Positions 11,401-21,462 of a stretch of 64,000 nucleotides of DNA are shown in pieces (position 1 is the first letter of the stretch; each line of letters opens with the position of its first letter). Location of the stretch: assembly GCF_000321225.1 (NCBI RefSeq), contig NW_004450661.1:637452-701451 (forward strand), given 5' to 3'. This DNA comes from Odobenus rosmarus divergens. Its lineage: Eukaryota > Chordata > Mammalia > Carnivora > Odobenidae. The notes beneath the pieces are model-generated. The model was not told the DNA's origin and did no database searches. It saw only the letters and a program-made list of their open reading frames with translations. Both the position numbers and the translations under genes were made by a program.

Positions 11401-11658
11401 TTCCTGTCTACCCCCAACACAGCCACTGTTTTTGACTGAAAGCAAAAGAAACCCAAACATGATGGTACCCAAGTTTGGAAGTAACTTTATGTACTACCTG
11501 CTTTTATTTGTTCTGGGGCATGCGCCACCCCAGGCTAACTTCCACCATACTGGGTCTCCACAGAAGGTGGATCAAGAGTGTGTGTCCTAGGAGGTGATCC
11601 ATTTTGACAGAATGGCAGGGACCATATTAGCAACAACATCTCCAAACGGCTTTGCCTC
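11401..11658. other. Unassigned sequence
   Basis: No clear gene, repeat or regulatory signal is seen. Part (tttatttgttctggggca, 11506 onward) could be a continuation of the antisense ERVL gag side, but this is not certain. Confidence 0.5.
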
Positions 11659-11675
11659 AAAAGTGTGAGAAATAA

Positions 11676-11870
11676 GGGGCACCTGGGTGGCTCAGTTAAG
11701 CGTCTGACTTCGGGTCAGGTCATGATCCCGGGATCCTGGGATCAAGCCCCGCATCGGGCTCCCTGCTCAGTGGAGAGCCTGCTGCTCCCCCTGCTATTCT
11801 CTCTTTTGCTCTCTCTCTCTCCCCTTCTCTCTCTGTCAAGTAAATAAATAAATAATTGTAAAAAAAAAAA
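11676..11870 (+). mobile_element. CAN-SINE, long type
   Basis: Head ggggcacctgggtggctcag, unusually short between the A and B boxes (ctcagttaagcg). The tail is (TAAA)n followed by about 14 A. The duplication aaaagtgtgagaa is perfect at 11659-11671 and 11871-11883, indicating fairly recent insertion. Confidence 0.95.
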
Positions 11871-11883
11871 AAAAGTGTGAGAA

Positions 11884-12029
11884 GAGGCAGAGTAATAGCA
11901 GGATGGGAGGAAAATACCCAGACCAGAATATTCACCACAGTCCCATGGGAAGTGAGCTCCCTGTGTGTACATCTTTGAAATGGGCCCTGTGGGATAATAA
12001 AATACAAACATTTGCACTTAGTCATCCCC
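11884..12029. other. Unassigned sequence before LTR
   Basis: Short unique-looking stretch. The LTR that follows may begin within it. Confidence 0.4.
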
Positions 12030-12900
12030 GTTCCTGGTACAGAGCTCCTAACAACCTTGGAATCTCCTGAGCAATAACAGTATCTTTTGTATGATAATGA
12101 GATAACTTTTGGTGGGTGGGGGTTGGGGGGTAGCCACTAAATAACTTCAAGATAGGAGCAGGTGGCTGGAAAAACCAACCAAGTGATCAGAGGGCTTTCA
12201 GCCTCATTGACCTCCCTCCAGGAAGAGGAGAGGGTCTGGAGATTGAGGTCAATCAGCAATGATTTGATCTATCATGCCTACATAATGAAACCTCCATTAA
12301 AAAAAAGAAAGAAGAAAGAAAGAAAAGAAAGAAAGAAAGAAAGAAAGAAAGAAGAAAAGAAAAGAAAAAAAGAAAAGAAAAAAGAAAAGAAAAGAAAAGA
12401 AAAAAAGAAAAGAAAAGAAACAATGGGGTTTGAGAAGCTTCCGGGGTGGTGAACACATCGATGTGTTGGGAGAGTAGTGTGCCCACTAAGGGCATGCAAG
12501 CTTTCCACCTCCTACCCCCATACCTTGCCCTATGCATTTCTTCCCTTTGGCTGCCCCTGAGTTATATCCTTCACAATAAACTGGTAATAGTAAATAAAGC
12601 ACTTTCCTGACACCTCTGAGTTGCTCTAGCTAATTATCAAACCTTAAGAAAGGATCATAGGAAACCAAATTTGTAATCGGCCAGGCAGAAGTGTTGGTGG
12701 TCTGGGCACCGCATTTGTGACTGGTGTTTTAAGTGGGGGCAGGCTAGTGGGACTGAGCTCTTATCCTGACCTGTGGGGTCTGCACTAACTCCAGGTCAAT
12801 AGTGTATGAATTGAACTGGACTGTTTGACACCCAACTGGTGTTGGAGGATAGGTTGTTGGTATTGGGAAAACCCACACAGCCCCTCATACACTGCCTTCC
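12030..12900 (+). mobile_element. ERVL-class LTR, MER21C-like
   Basis: Landmarks in order: tatcttttgtatgataatgag and a G-rich gggtgggggttgggggg (about 12090-12135), catgcctacataatgaaacc (12275), gagaagcttccggggtggtgaacac (12430), ccataccttgccctatgcat (12520), the polyadenylation-side ataaactggtaatagtaaataaag (12576-12599), then gtgggactgagctctta and gacacccaactggtgtt. This succession is characteristic of a MER21-type LTR in + orientation. A GAAA microsatellite has expanded inside it. It is opposite in direction to the ERVL relic at 8-11 kb and so is a separate insertion. Confidence 0.7.
12298..12420. repeat. (GAAA)n purine tract
   Basis: About 120 bases of G and A only, with GAAA, GAAAA and GAAAAA units. 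It occupies the A-rich spot of the LTR (after cctccattaaaa). Homopurine tracts of this length can form triplex DNA and are highly length-variable. Lysine/glutamate-rich and phenylalanine/leucine-rich frames across it have no coding meaning. Confidence 0.97.
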
Positions 12901-13008
12901 TATGGCTGTGTTCCTGTACCAGAAAGGCCCAGCCAGTCTGTCGGATGAGATCTTCCACTGACTTCTCTGCCCAGTCAGGGCCTGGCACTGAGAAACAGGG
13001 TGGTTGGT
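12901..13008. other. Unassigned sequence between two LTRs
   Basis: No recognisable feature. It could be host flank or a remnant of a proviral interior. Confidence 0.4.
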
Positions 13009-13540
13009 AATGATGGGGTTCAGGACATGCTACCCCACAATATGGCACTTGTCATATTGAATATCATAAGCTGAAGGAATTTGAAAAATGGCAGAAGAAG
13101 GAAGGTCACCCTGATAACTGTCCTCCCTAGCCCACTCACCCTTCTTCCCTGAAACAGGTCATAAAATTCCCACATGAAAGTTTCCCTCTCTGTACCAAGA
13201 GGAAGGAAGATACTCTTATCACCAGAGATGGTGAGTTTAGAACCAAGAAATCTGTGCAAACAAATGGTGTTACACTAACCTTTATCTTCCTACTTATCTC
13301 TTCACCATTTACTACACCTAGCCCAAACCCCTTTGTCTTATCAATTCTTGACTTATTTATTCTTTCTTTGTCTAAAAGGTGTAAAAGCTTCCTGCTCTGG
13401 TTCCTCCTTCCATCTTCATTCTCTTGTGGAGACATCCATATACATGAAAAATTTAATAAAATTTGTATGCTTTTCTCCTGTGAATCTGTTTTTGTCCGTT
13501 TAACTTTCAGACCCAGCCAAGAACCCTAAATGGGTTAGTA
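13009..13540 (+). mobile_element. ERV1 LTR (MER34/MER41-like group)
   Basis: The 3' half is diagnostic: aatttaataaaatttgtatg with an AATAAA signal, then cttttctcctgtgaatctg, then tttcagacccagccaagaac. This is the R-U5 arrangement of gammaretrovirus-like mammalian LTRs. The 5' part contains acatgctaccccacaatatgg, which matches the start of the LTRs at about 27465 and 29265. The exact edges are uncertain by 10-20 bases. Confidence 0.6.
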
Positions 13541-13883
13541 AACTTTTTCCTCCTCTGCAGTTACAGAGAGGTCTAGATCCTCTGCCTCCTCCCACAACCC
13601 TGGGCACCCTGCATGATGCACAGTTACCCCAGCGGGAGCCCTTGGCCCTCTCCCTCTTCCTCCATCAGGAACAGGGCCCTGCAGTTCAACTAGCCCTTCT
13701 TCACAAGTGCCTTCCAGCGACAAACCTCCAGTCCTAACCTCATGAGGAACTTGGTCTCCAATGTCTGACCAGACTTAAAACACCTCCACACAGAGGTCCT
13801 GTCATCACCACAAACACAAACTCCAACCAAATGTACCCTCCTCCCCCAATGCAATCCTCTCTCCCAACCAGTTTTATCATTTC
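13541..13883. other. Unassigned C-rich stretch
   Basis: The sequence is CT- and CC-rich without a recognised repeat, motif cluster or coding frame. It may be the start of an ERV interior downstream of the LTR, but no primer-binding site is evident at its left end. Confidence 0.4.
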
Positions 13884-14017
13884 TGTTTACACATGAAATG
13901 TTTACTGAGTTCTTAATACGTGCCAGGCACTGCACTAGATGTTGGAAATACAAAATAAGAATAGGACCAGGTCCCTACTATCCAAGAGCTTACAGTCTTC
14001 TTGAAAATGTGTGTGCT
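13884..14017 (-). mobile_element. L2 3'-end fragment, antisense
   Basis: The run gtttactgagttcttaatacgtgccaggcactgc is antisense L2 3' end, followed by ggtccctactatccaagagcttacagtc. It is followed directly by a SINE insertion. Confidence 0.75.
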
Positions 14018-14239
14018 GCGGCATCTGGGTGGCTCAGTTGGTTAAGCTTCCGACTCTTGATTTCAGCTCAGGTCGTGATCTCAGGGTCTTGAGATTGAGC
14101 CCCGCGTTGGGCTCCATACTCGGTGTGGAGCCTGCCTAAGATTCTCTCTGTCCCTCTCCCTCTGTTCCCTCTTCTCTCCCTTTCTAAAAAAAAAAAATAA
14201 TAATAAATTAAATTAAGAATCATTAAAAAAAAAAAGAAA
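14018..14239 (+). mobile_element. CAN-SINE, long type
   Basis: Head gcggcatctgggtggctcag, CT-rich middle, and two A-rich tail blocks separated by ttaagaatcattaa, which suggests tail instability. The flanking duplication gaaaatgtgtgtgct / gaaactgtgtgtgct is at 14003-14017 and 14240-14254. Confidence 0.93.
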
Positions 14240-14254
14240 GAAACTGTGTGTGCT

Positions 14255-14380
14255 TAACCTAGATGAAATAGTTGAAAATGAAAGCAGGACTCCCCAAGTC
14301 CTGTTTTATACTTCTGTATGTTTCACTGCACATAGTACAGTGGAAATGCTTTTGAAATGAGTAAATGAATAAATGTGAAA
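14255..14380 (+). mobile_element. L2 3'-end fragment
   Basis: Decayed sense L2 terminus: a cactgcacatagtacagtgg run, then aaatgagtaaatgaataaatg. It faces the antisense L2 piece on the other side of the SINE. Confidence 0.45.
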
Positions 14381-15664
14381 TCAGATGAAGGAATGCAAAC
14401 TTAACTCAGCTACTAAGACAAGAGCACCATGTCCTTCAGGCACCTCTATCCTTGTGGGTGCTGCTTTCTGTACTTGCAGATGTGGGATGCAGAATTCTTT
14501 GCAAATCCTGTTCCTTTCTGCTGGGTTACTCAAGGATAACAATTGACTTTTCCTTTTTAAGTTACCAACACTCTCTGCTAATAACATCACTATCAAGCTT
14601 TTAGAGAGAGAGCAACTAAAAACTACTCACAGCAAATGGCCACTGATGAGTCAGAAACCCTTATAAGCTGTAATCGGGGTCCGGCATGATGCATACAGTT
14701 CCATGGTTAGGCAAGCAGGAGTCACCTCCAGGAAGGATAGCGATTATTCCCAACAGTGCCAGTGCTGGGCACCAACCCCCTCCAAGCACCTGGCTTCTCA
14801 TTAATTTACCTGTGACATGTTGCTACACTTAATTGCATTTGACAATTAGTAACATTTCAACACCTCTTTTAATGGAACAATTAAGAGAGTGCTTGTCTTG
14901 GTTGCAAGAAAATATATGAGCTGATTTTTCAGAGGAAAAGAAAAAAGACCAAACATAAACCCCCAGTGGTATTTCAGTTATAGACAGCTTTGAGGGAAGA
15001 CCTTTCCCTTTTACATTTTGCAAGAATTATGTGCCAGCACGCCTTTTCATGTTTGTTTGTTTGTTGCTTTGTTTCTCTGAATGAGCATTTCTCCACCAGA
15101 CAGCTCCAGGCCAGTCACGCAGCCACGTGATATTAATTACAAGGAAGAATGGATGCTAAACAGTTGCTGTTACTCATTTCTCACCCGTGTTGTTGCATTG
15201 ATCGCTTGGGAAAGCAGATGCCCCAAGGCAGTACTTCACACAATCAATGCGGGCCCCAGGGAAGCCTGAAAAAAGTCTTTGAGCCTTTGTCCTGGCTTCC
15301 AATTCTCTCCAACTAACAGACTGATGGGGAAGTGTGGCCCCTAGGGGTCCCTGAAAAAACTGAAAATAACTGCTGTTTGTACTACCCACCCCTGCCACAC
15401 ACATTAGTAACGAAAAGTTACTTTGCTCTGTCACTGAAACAATGTACTTTACAACAATAGCTTACAAATCTTTGGACTCATGAACATTCTATCGTCACTG
15501 TAGACTAGCCTGGGAGTAGTGTATGCTCGAAGACTCATCTAATAAGAGCTGTGAGGGGCCCAGATTAAATATGTCGTTTTGCAAAGGGTTGATGCATTGC
15601 ATTTTCTGAAACAATGGTTTAGCAGAGCAGATGGAATGGATCATTGAAGAAGTTTCTGTTTTAG
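14381..15664. other. Unique sequence with candidate conserved element
   Basis: About 1.3 kb without recognisable interspersed repeats. Between roughly 14640 and 15290 there are clustered homeodomain-type cores (attaattt at 14800, cacttaattgca at 14826, acaattagtaa at 14840, atattaattaca at 15129), a cacgtg E-box at 15123 and several AP-1/CRE-like tgagtca and gtcacg sites. This is the profile of a non-coding regulatory element, but conservation cannot be seen in one genome. No splice-flanked coding frame is apparent. Confidence 0.4.
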
Positions 15665-15680
15665 AAAAAAATCCCAAAAT

Positions 15681-15860
15681 GGGGCGCCTGGGTGGCTCAG
15701 TCTGTTAAGTGTCTGCCTTCAGCTCAGGTCATGATCCCAGGGTCCTGGGATTGAGCCCCGCATCGGGCTCCCTACTCAGCGGGGAGCCTGCTTCTCCCTC
15801 TGCCCCTTACCCTGCTCATGCTCTCTCTCTCAAATAAATAAATAAAATCTTAAAAAAAAA
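15681..15860 (+). mobile_element. CAN-SINE, long type
   Basis: Near-consensus head ggggcgcctgggtggctcag and B box. The duplication aaaaaatcccaa is at 15666-15677 and 15861-15872. The near-consensus sequence and perfect duplication suggest relative youth. Its right duplication is reused as the target of the next SINE. Confidence 0.96.
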
Positions 15861-15878
15861 AAAAAATCCCAAGAATGT

Positions 15879-16031
15879 GGGGCACTTGACGGGATCAGTC
15901 GGTATAGCATGCAACTCTTGATCTTGGGGTTGTGAGTTTGAGCCCCACATTGGGTGTAGAGTTTACTTAAAAAATAAATAAAATCTTAAAAAGAAAGAGG
16001 AAGGAAGGAAGGAAGGAAGGAAGGAAGGAAG
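15879..16031 (+). mobile_element. CAN-SINE, short type, with GGAA tail
   Basis: Head ggggcacttgacgggatcag, then ttgggtgtagagtttactta and a short tail, so it is the short subtype. The A tail has turned into a (GGAA)8 tract at 15999-16030. The duplication cccaagaatgt / cctaagaatgt is at 15868-15878 and 16032-16042. Its left copy overlaps the right duplication of the preceding SINE. Confidence 0.9.
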
Positions 16032-16042
16032 CCTAAGAATGT

Positions 16043-16159
16043 AAGGGACACCCAGGTTGAGGCTTCTTTCATTGTCCAGTGCTCACCAAACTCAGAGCAG
16101 ACTGTACCTTCACAGTGATCCTGGTTCTAGATCAACTAGATACCTGGTACCCCTGAAGG
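16043..16159. other. Unassigned sequence
   Basis: No feature recognised. Confidence 0.4.
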
Positions 16160-16518
16160 TGACGGCCACTCTCCCAGCACCCACTGGCCGCCTGATGTTC
16201 CTCCTGCAGGCATGCAATGCCCTCCTCTGCCTGTCCCCACCCTGCTCTTCCATATCATACAGCTCACATGTACCCTGTCCCCTCACCACACTTGGATGCT
16301 TTTCATATCATTCATTATCTATTGCTTTGTCTTACAGGCACTTGAACCATTGGCTCCTGCCTGAGTAGACTGTAAACTCCTCTGAGGCCAGGAATCATGC
16401 ATTTTTCTTTTTTAATTAATTCACCACTCCAGTACTGTCTATGCTATTTATATTATCAATAATAATTATAACTCTTGGGTATCCTTCAATAAGTATTTGC
16501 TGAATTAAATTGTATTGA
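16160..16518 (+). mobile_element. L2 fragment, 3' region
   Basis: A C/T-rich 3'-UTR-like part leads into gactgtaaactcctctgagg (16369), the standard L2 signature, and ends at cttcaataagtatttgctga (16483-16502). A SINE is inserted immediately after it. Confidence 0.65.
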
Positions 16519-16710
16519 TTTTTTTTAAGATTTTATTTATTTGGAAGAGACAGAGCACACGAGAGAGAAAGCATGAGATGGGGGAGGGTCAGAGGGAGAA
16601 GCAGACTCCCCACTGAGCAGGGACCCCGATGTGGGACTCGATCCTGGGACCCCGGGATCATGACCTGAGCCCAAGGCAGACGTTTAACCAACTAAGCCAC
16701 CCAGGCGCTC
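16519..16710 (-). mobile_element. CAN-SINE, long type
   Basis: Antisense copy. T-run and attttatttattt at the left, gggatcatgacctgag in the middle, actaagccacccaggcgctc at the right. The duplication aattgtattga / aactgtattga is at 16508-16518 and 16711-16721. Confidence 0.93.
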
Positions 16711-16721
16711 AACTGTATTGA

Positions 16722-17265
16722 ATTTTTAGATATTGAGTCTGACTTTTAAAAAAATTGTACTGGCTTGATTGACAGTTACCTTTCTCTACCCCACCCCACC
16801 CCCAAAAAAGTGCCTCTACAGAGGAAAGGCTGGGAAAGGCAAGGAAAGCATTTCTCCTCCTCCAGCTTCCTTAATCAGCTTGGGTTGGTACATCGTCCAC
16901 TCCAAAGTGGCTGGGCGTTTGTAACCCAAGCACTGTCACAATCTGCCCCAAGGGAGAGATGCAATCAGAAGAGCAATAATGACTTCCTGGGAGCTGGGAT
17001 GAATGACCTCATCTCTCAGGTCACTAGGGCAACCAGCTTCTGAAATCCCCAACAATCCTTCTCTTCCTTTCTCACAACTGACAGTTCTCCTTCTATTGCC
17101 CCACACACTGCAGCTTGTCCCCAGGGGCCCCGATTGGACTCTCTGAGGATCTAAACAGACTTCCATAGGCCCCATCATCCTCCTGGGTCTGCAGGGAAGG
17201 GGGCACTGGTCCCAAAAGATAGACTTAATTCCTTCTTGCTCTGAACATCTTCAACCCTCACACCT
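16722..17265. other. Unique sequence, nothing recognised
   Basis: No repeat, RNA or convincing exon is seen. Open frames here are short and unrelated to known families. Confidence 0.45.
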
Positions 17266-17352
17266 CCTCAGCACCCACACCCACTCACCCCCCCACACAC
17301 GCATATTCACTCTCATGCACGCGCGCACACACATGCACAGCTAACTGCACAC
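17266..17352. repeat. CA-rich low-complexity tract
   Basis: An interrupted run of CAC, ACAC and GCGCAC units (for example acgcgcgcacacacatgcac), AC-rich with alternating purine-pyrimidine character. Confidence 0.75.
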
Positions 17353-17600
17353 ACAAATACCCCATCTTGCTAATTGCATTACCCTTGCTGGTTATTATTA
17401 AGGTCTTGCTTTCAGGACATAGAACCAACCACATAATGATCAAGGAGACAAATGGAGCATATCACTGCAGCGACCGTGCAATGAGAATGAGTTACATAAA
17501 TCAAAAGTTCAGTAATTTACCTATCAGATTGAGCAGTGAATATGGATTTTCAGTGACTGCGATTGTTTTGTGATCGATTTTTTTAATAACTCTGGTATGT
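17353..17600. other. Unique AT-rich block, possible conserved element
   Basis: It has no repeat signature and contains taattgcatt (17371), gtaatttacc, tgcgattgttttgtgatcga and other homeodomain- or SOX-like cores. Composition alone suggests it could be constrained, but the evidence is weak. Confidence 0.3.
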
Positions 17601-18359
17601 AAATGTTCTGGAGACTAGAGATTTGTTTCCTAAAGGGAGGCAGCAGGACGCTATGCAAAGAACACGGCATGAGTCCAGAGACCCTGGGGCTCATTTCAGC
17701 TCTGCCACCCTGGGGAAGGAAGCCAGCCCCCTTTGCTCGGGGCCTCCGAAGCTCCTGTCACCCAGAAGCATCTTTGCACTCTGTAAGGGCCCCTTCTTCT
17801 CGGGGGTTCTATTACCCAGACTCCTCAGAGAAGTACAGCAGGGTTCCCCCTGCCTTGCGCCCTGAAGAGAGCAGCAGTGTCCTTGAGCATCAGCCAGCCC
17901 TTCCCAGCTAGAGAAATTGGGGTTCTCCCCACTCTGTGGGCACTGGTTCACTCCCCAAACCCTACGATGAGCTGAGGGACGGTATAACACTCTGCCTCTT
18001 TTTACACTTGGTGAGATGGTTGGTAGACACATGTAACCAGGTGTCATCCACCGTAATTTCCCTCAGGTTACAGCACAAACCGGTCGCATTTCTAACCATT
18101 TTGGGTTTTTGGTGATTTGTGGGTTAATACTTAGGAACTTTGAGGGAGAGGTTATCTTTTGAACCCATAAGGTTAATAATTCATTCTCTTTGTTTGTTTT
18201 GAAGTCCGTAATTCATTTTATTTTGATTTCCCAGTGGAATTATCCCAGGAAATGGGAGGGCCCTTGAGTCATACTCAGACTCAGGGAGCAGAAAGCCTGC
18301 AAGACTATTAGCTTCAGAGAGGAGCCTGGGCACGGGGGTTCCTTTGTGGGGCGGTTAAC
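17601..18359. other. Unique sequence with a MIR-like trace
   Basis: Around 17670-17720, cagagaccctggggctcatttcagctctgccacc looks like a decayed sense MIR. The remainder is unassigned. No exon is recognised despite several open frames of 60-118 codons, which overlap on both strands and match nothing familiar. Confidence 0.4.
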
Positions 18360-18600
18360 TAGGAGCACATGTGTGTCCCTGCATACATGCATACATATGT
18401 GTACGTGTGCCTACCATGTGTATGCATGCATGTGCATGCCTGTGTGTGTACATGTGTGCTTCTCTGCGGGTGTATACGTGTGTACACGCGTACCCACACG
18501 TGTGTATATATGTATATATATGCATTTGTTTTTCTCTATATATGTATGCATGGACAGGTGTGTGCCTCTGTGTGTATATATAAAATACAGCACTGACGTC
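18360..18600. repeat. Degenerate TG/TATG/CATG tract
   Basis: About 240 bases of imperfect TG, GCATGCATG, TACG and TATATATG units without a pure core longer than about ten bases. Strong purine-pyrimidine alternation gives Z-DNA potential. The Cys/Val- and His/Thr-rich frames on both strands arise from the repeat. Confidence 0.9.
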
Positions 18601-18879
18601 TCCTGATTGAAGTCCCTGGATCAGGTGATGGTTACATTTACAATAAAGAGGGTAAAGAGGCCAAAATTTCACCCCTTCTCCAAACCACTGGCCTCTGCTT
18701 TCCTTTCCAAACAAGGATCCCTTCCCTTCAACCACAGGGAGAAAATAATCATCTTCTCCGCACGGAAAGAGACTCACCAAGCATGAAGCAAGCTGGAGCT
18801 GGCTCCTTTAGAAATGAACAGATAAACAAACAAATGGGAGCTTGGAAGGAAGAGATGGTTTATGAATAAAACAATGTTT
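18601..18879. other. Unique sequence
   Basis: Nothing recognisable is seen. Confidence 0.4.
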
Positions 18880-19560
18880 TATTAAGTTGCTATTAAATTT
18901 CAATTGAACAGTGCTCGGGATACATAGGCACAGACATATTCCTGAAACTAATTGGTTTTCCACATCTGCCTTGCTTCCTAATTGGACTAATTACTGCACT
19001 GTAGGATCATGTTCATCGTACTACACAAAGCAAGAAACCTTGATTTACAGTGAGAGGAGCCGCAATTAGAGGGAATTAATTCATAAAGCAACATCTAAAT
19101 AAATCATATTATGAAAAGACAGCAATGTAATTATTGTGACTGGTGGGTCCCTGGTCGGGGAGCATCAAACCTAAACCTCCAACCAAGCTGCTGGATGCTC
19201 CTGCATCAGTGTAGCATCTCCTGTCTCATCAAGTGTGTACTACCTATTCTTTAAGGCCTAATTGAAGCGCCGTGTCAAAAACAATACGGCCCAACACTTC
19301 TCGTCTCCGGCGGCGGAGGGGAAAACATCAAGTTCGCACCACCTCATATTTGTCCTTTGTCAGAATTAAATACGAGCTCAGCGCAACACGGGTAATGTGT
19401 TATGGCTGCAGTTTCGAAATGGGAGCCTTTGCAAACTTAAGTGTCATTATGAATCTTCTCTCGACGTGCGGTGGTATTTCTGGGGTTGTAGCTAAGAGAG
19501 CTCATTAGGAAGAATAACATGTTAAACTCCGGTGTTTCAACAATTCATCTCTCCTGGCTA
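18880..19560. other. Strong candidate conserved non-coding element
   Basis: This is a repeat-free block with dense homeodomain cores: actaattgg (18948), cctaattggactaattactg (18978), gcaattag (19062), gaattaattc, gtaattattg (19127) and cctaattgaag (19257). It also has SOX-like acaatg and cctttgt. In its right part CpGs survive in number: about 15 between 19261 and 19475, including ctccggcggcggagg at 19305, in otherwise CpG-poor DNA. Retained CpGs plus packed developmental TF cores resemble a long-range enhancer. No coding frame crosses it. Function and conservation are inferred. Confidence 0.5.
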
Positions 19561-20424
19561 TGTCGTCACAGGCAAGGTCCTGCCCAGCTGTAACGGGTCT
19601 GGAGTCCTCAAAATATTTACTGTAACTCCTTCGTCTTTGACAGCGGAGATCCTCTTCATTTCCCTTTGCTGTTTTGCTTTTGGTTTGTTTGCTTTCTTAC
19701 TGTTATTCAGATGAAACCTGAGGTGAACTTGTGGACAACCTCCAGAGTCAAGTCCTTTGAGCCTCAGGTTCCCCATCCGTAAAATCCAGTGATTTCTTCC
19801 ATCCCAAGGTGCCACCCTGGAGGGTGCTCAAAATAGGGTTTCCCCACTTTTTTACATCAAGACATATGTAAGAAATGATATTTTTATATGACACTCAGGT
19901 CATCAGAAGGGACCGTTTGTGGCCAAAGCCATTCCGATTTCTGGATCCAGGCTCTGGCTATCCCAACATGTGCCCTGCTGCCTTACTGACTGAGGGAATC
20001 AATATCTTGGTACCCCTATACTCCACTGGGACCACAGACACCTGCTGGGGAATTCTTTCCCACAGAAGCTACACTCTCTACTTCAGAGGGGCTTTCTGCA
20101 CTCTTAGTGGCCTGGATCAGCCCAGTCCTGCAGCCCTCCCCTTCATAATACAGCAGGTCATTACTCTCAGCAGGTAACCCTGAGCTCACTGTCCACTAGG
20201 AGGCCTACTATTGCTCATCTCTATCTGCTGGTAGAGAGGTGGGGACCACTCCAAGGAAAATATTGTAGGAAAATAACCTCTAATCTCAGTGTAAGGGCTC
20301 TGAAATTCCCTCAGAAGGACTTATTCCATGGATATTAAATCAAGAAGTCAAGAGTTTAGCAGGGATCACAGCAAGGCTTTAGAAGAATGTCATTTACTCC
20401 CAAGACTAGAAGAGAATATGTTAA
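19561..20424. other. Mostly unassigned, MIR-like trace inside
   Basis: At 19720-19810 gagtcaagtcctttgagcctcaggttccccatccgtaaaatcc resembles the sense MIR core. The rest (19.8-20.42 kb) shows no feature. Confidence 0.4.
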
Positions 20425-20473
20425 GAACAGTGCTTTTAGAATCAAAAAGACCCGGATTTAAATCTATTTCTCT
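20425..20473 (+). mobile_element. MIR, 5' part (split by SINE)
   Basis: The run gtgcttttagaatcaaaaagacccggatttaaatc is the sense MIR opening. It continues after the SINE at 20692. Confidence 0.6.
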
Positions 20474-20691
20474 GGGGCACCTGGGTGGCTCAGTCGTTAA
20501 GCGTCTGCCTTCGGCTCAGGTCATGATCCCGGGGTCCTGGGATCAAGTCCCACATCGGGCTCCCTGCTCCATGGGAAGCCTGCTTCTCGCTCTCTCCCAC
20601 TCCCCCTGCTTGTGTTCCTCTCTCACTGTCTCTTTCTGTCAAATGAATAAATAAAATCTTAAACAAATAAGTTGCTATTTCCTTAAAAAAA
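20474..20691 (+). mobile_element. CAN-SINE, long type, inserted in MIR
   Basis: Head ggggcacctgggtggctcag, CT-rich middle, tail with aaacaaataagttgct before the final A-run. The duplication aaatctatttct is at 20460-20471 and 20692-20703. It lies inside the MIR, so relative age is clear. Confidence 0.94.
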
Positions 20692-20860
20692 AAATCTATT
20701 TCTGTAATGTATAAGCCCAAACGTACCATTTAACCTCTGTACCCCTGTTCTCATCCTCAGGTGGCTAATACTACCTGCTTCAAGAGCTTTGTTATGAGGC
20801 TCAAGTGATACAGTGTGCATCAACTATGTAGCATCTTCCCAGGCCCAGATTAGGCCCAGT
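20692..20860 (+). mobile_element. MIR, 3' part (split by SINE)
   Basis: Contains atttaacctctgtacccctgttctcatcctcag and the later caagtgatacagtgtgcatcaa, the decayed MIR core and 3' side. Confidence 0.55.
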
Positions 20861-21450
20861 CTCAAAAAACAAAAGCTACTATTAATAGTAGTAGCACTGC
20901 TCCCATTTAAAATTGTTCTGGTCATTCTAATGTAAACTCACTAAATGATTGTCCATCTGAATTCCTCTGCGAAGGGGAATTGACTTCCTTCTGAGGCAGC
21001 CCATTCAATTTTCAAGCAGTCCCATATCTCCTGGTTTCAATCTCTGTATCTCTACTGTGTCAGTTGGTGTCATTTGAAAATGATTAATTTTGCCTAAATT
21101 GTTAGATACAGCAACGTCATTTCCAGGGAAGCAAGTGCGCTATACTTCCCTTCCCTGTGTGGACTCAATCTCAGAGCTTTCCAGTTGGGGGTCATCTACA
21201 AGAGGTTTACTTTGGGGATAGCGATTCAAACACTCCTCCAAACAGATTCCAAAGCAGTATCTACCCTGATCTCATGAACATAATTCTACCTAGATTTATA
21301 AAAAACAGTTGCCAGTAAAGAATAGCTTTGTTTAAAAAAAAAAAAAAAAGCAGCCGATTTCTATTATTCTCTAGGTACTACCTTAGGATGCAAATCTGTA
21401 AGAACAAATTTTGTTGTGATGTAGAATAGTATCGTATGCCACATTCCAAG
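20861..21450. other. Unique sequence
   Basis: No interspersed repeat is recognised. An A15-17 run at 21332-21348 is the only simple sequence. The block around 21060-21130 has gattaatttt and acgtcatt cores but nothing decisive. Confidence 0.4.
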
Positions 21451-21462
21451 ACCCATTTGGAT

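Noticed and set aside
12162..12537. Lysine/glutamate-rich and phenylalanine/leucine-rich frames on opposite strands
   Set aside because: Direct products of the (GAAA)n tract.
15995..16031. CRISPR-like short tandem repeat
   Set aside because: It is the GGAA tail of a SINE. The window is mammalian and has no spacer-repeat arrangement anywhere.
18355..18780. 141-codon minus frame and several Cys/Val-rich + frames
   Set aside because: Generated by the TG/TATG low-complexity tract, where all frames stay open.
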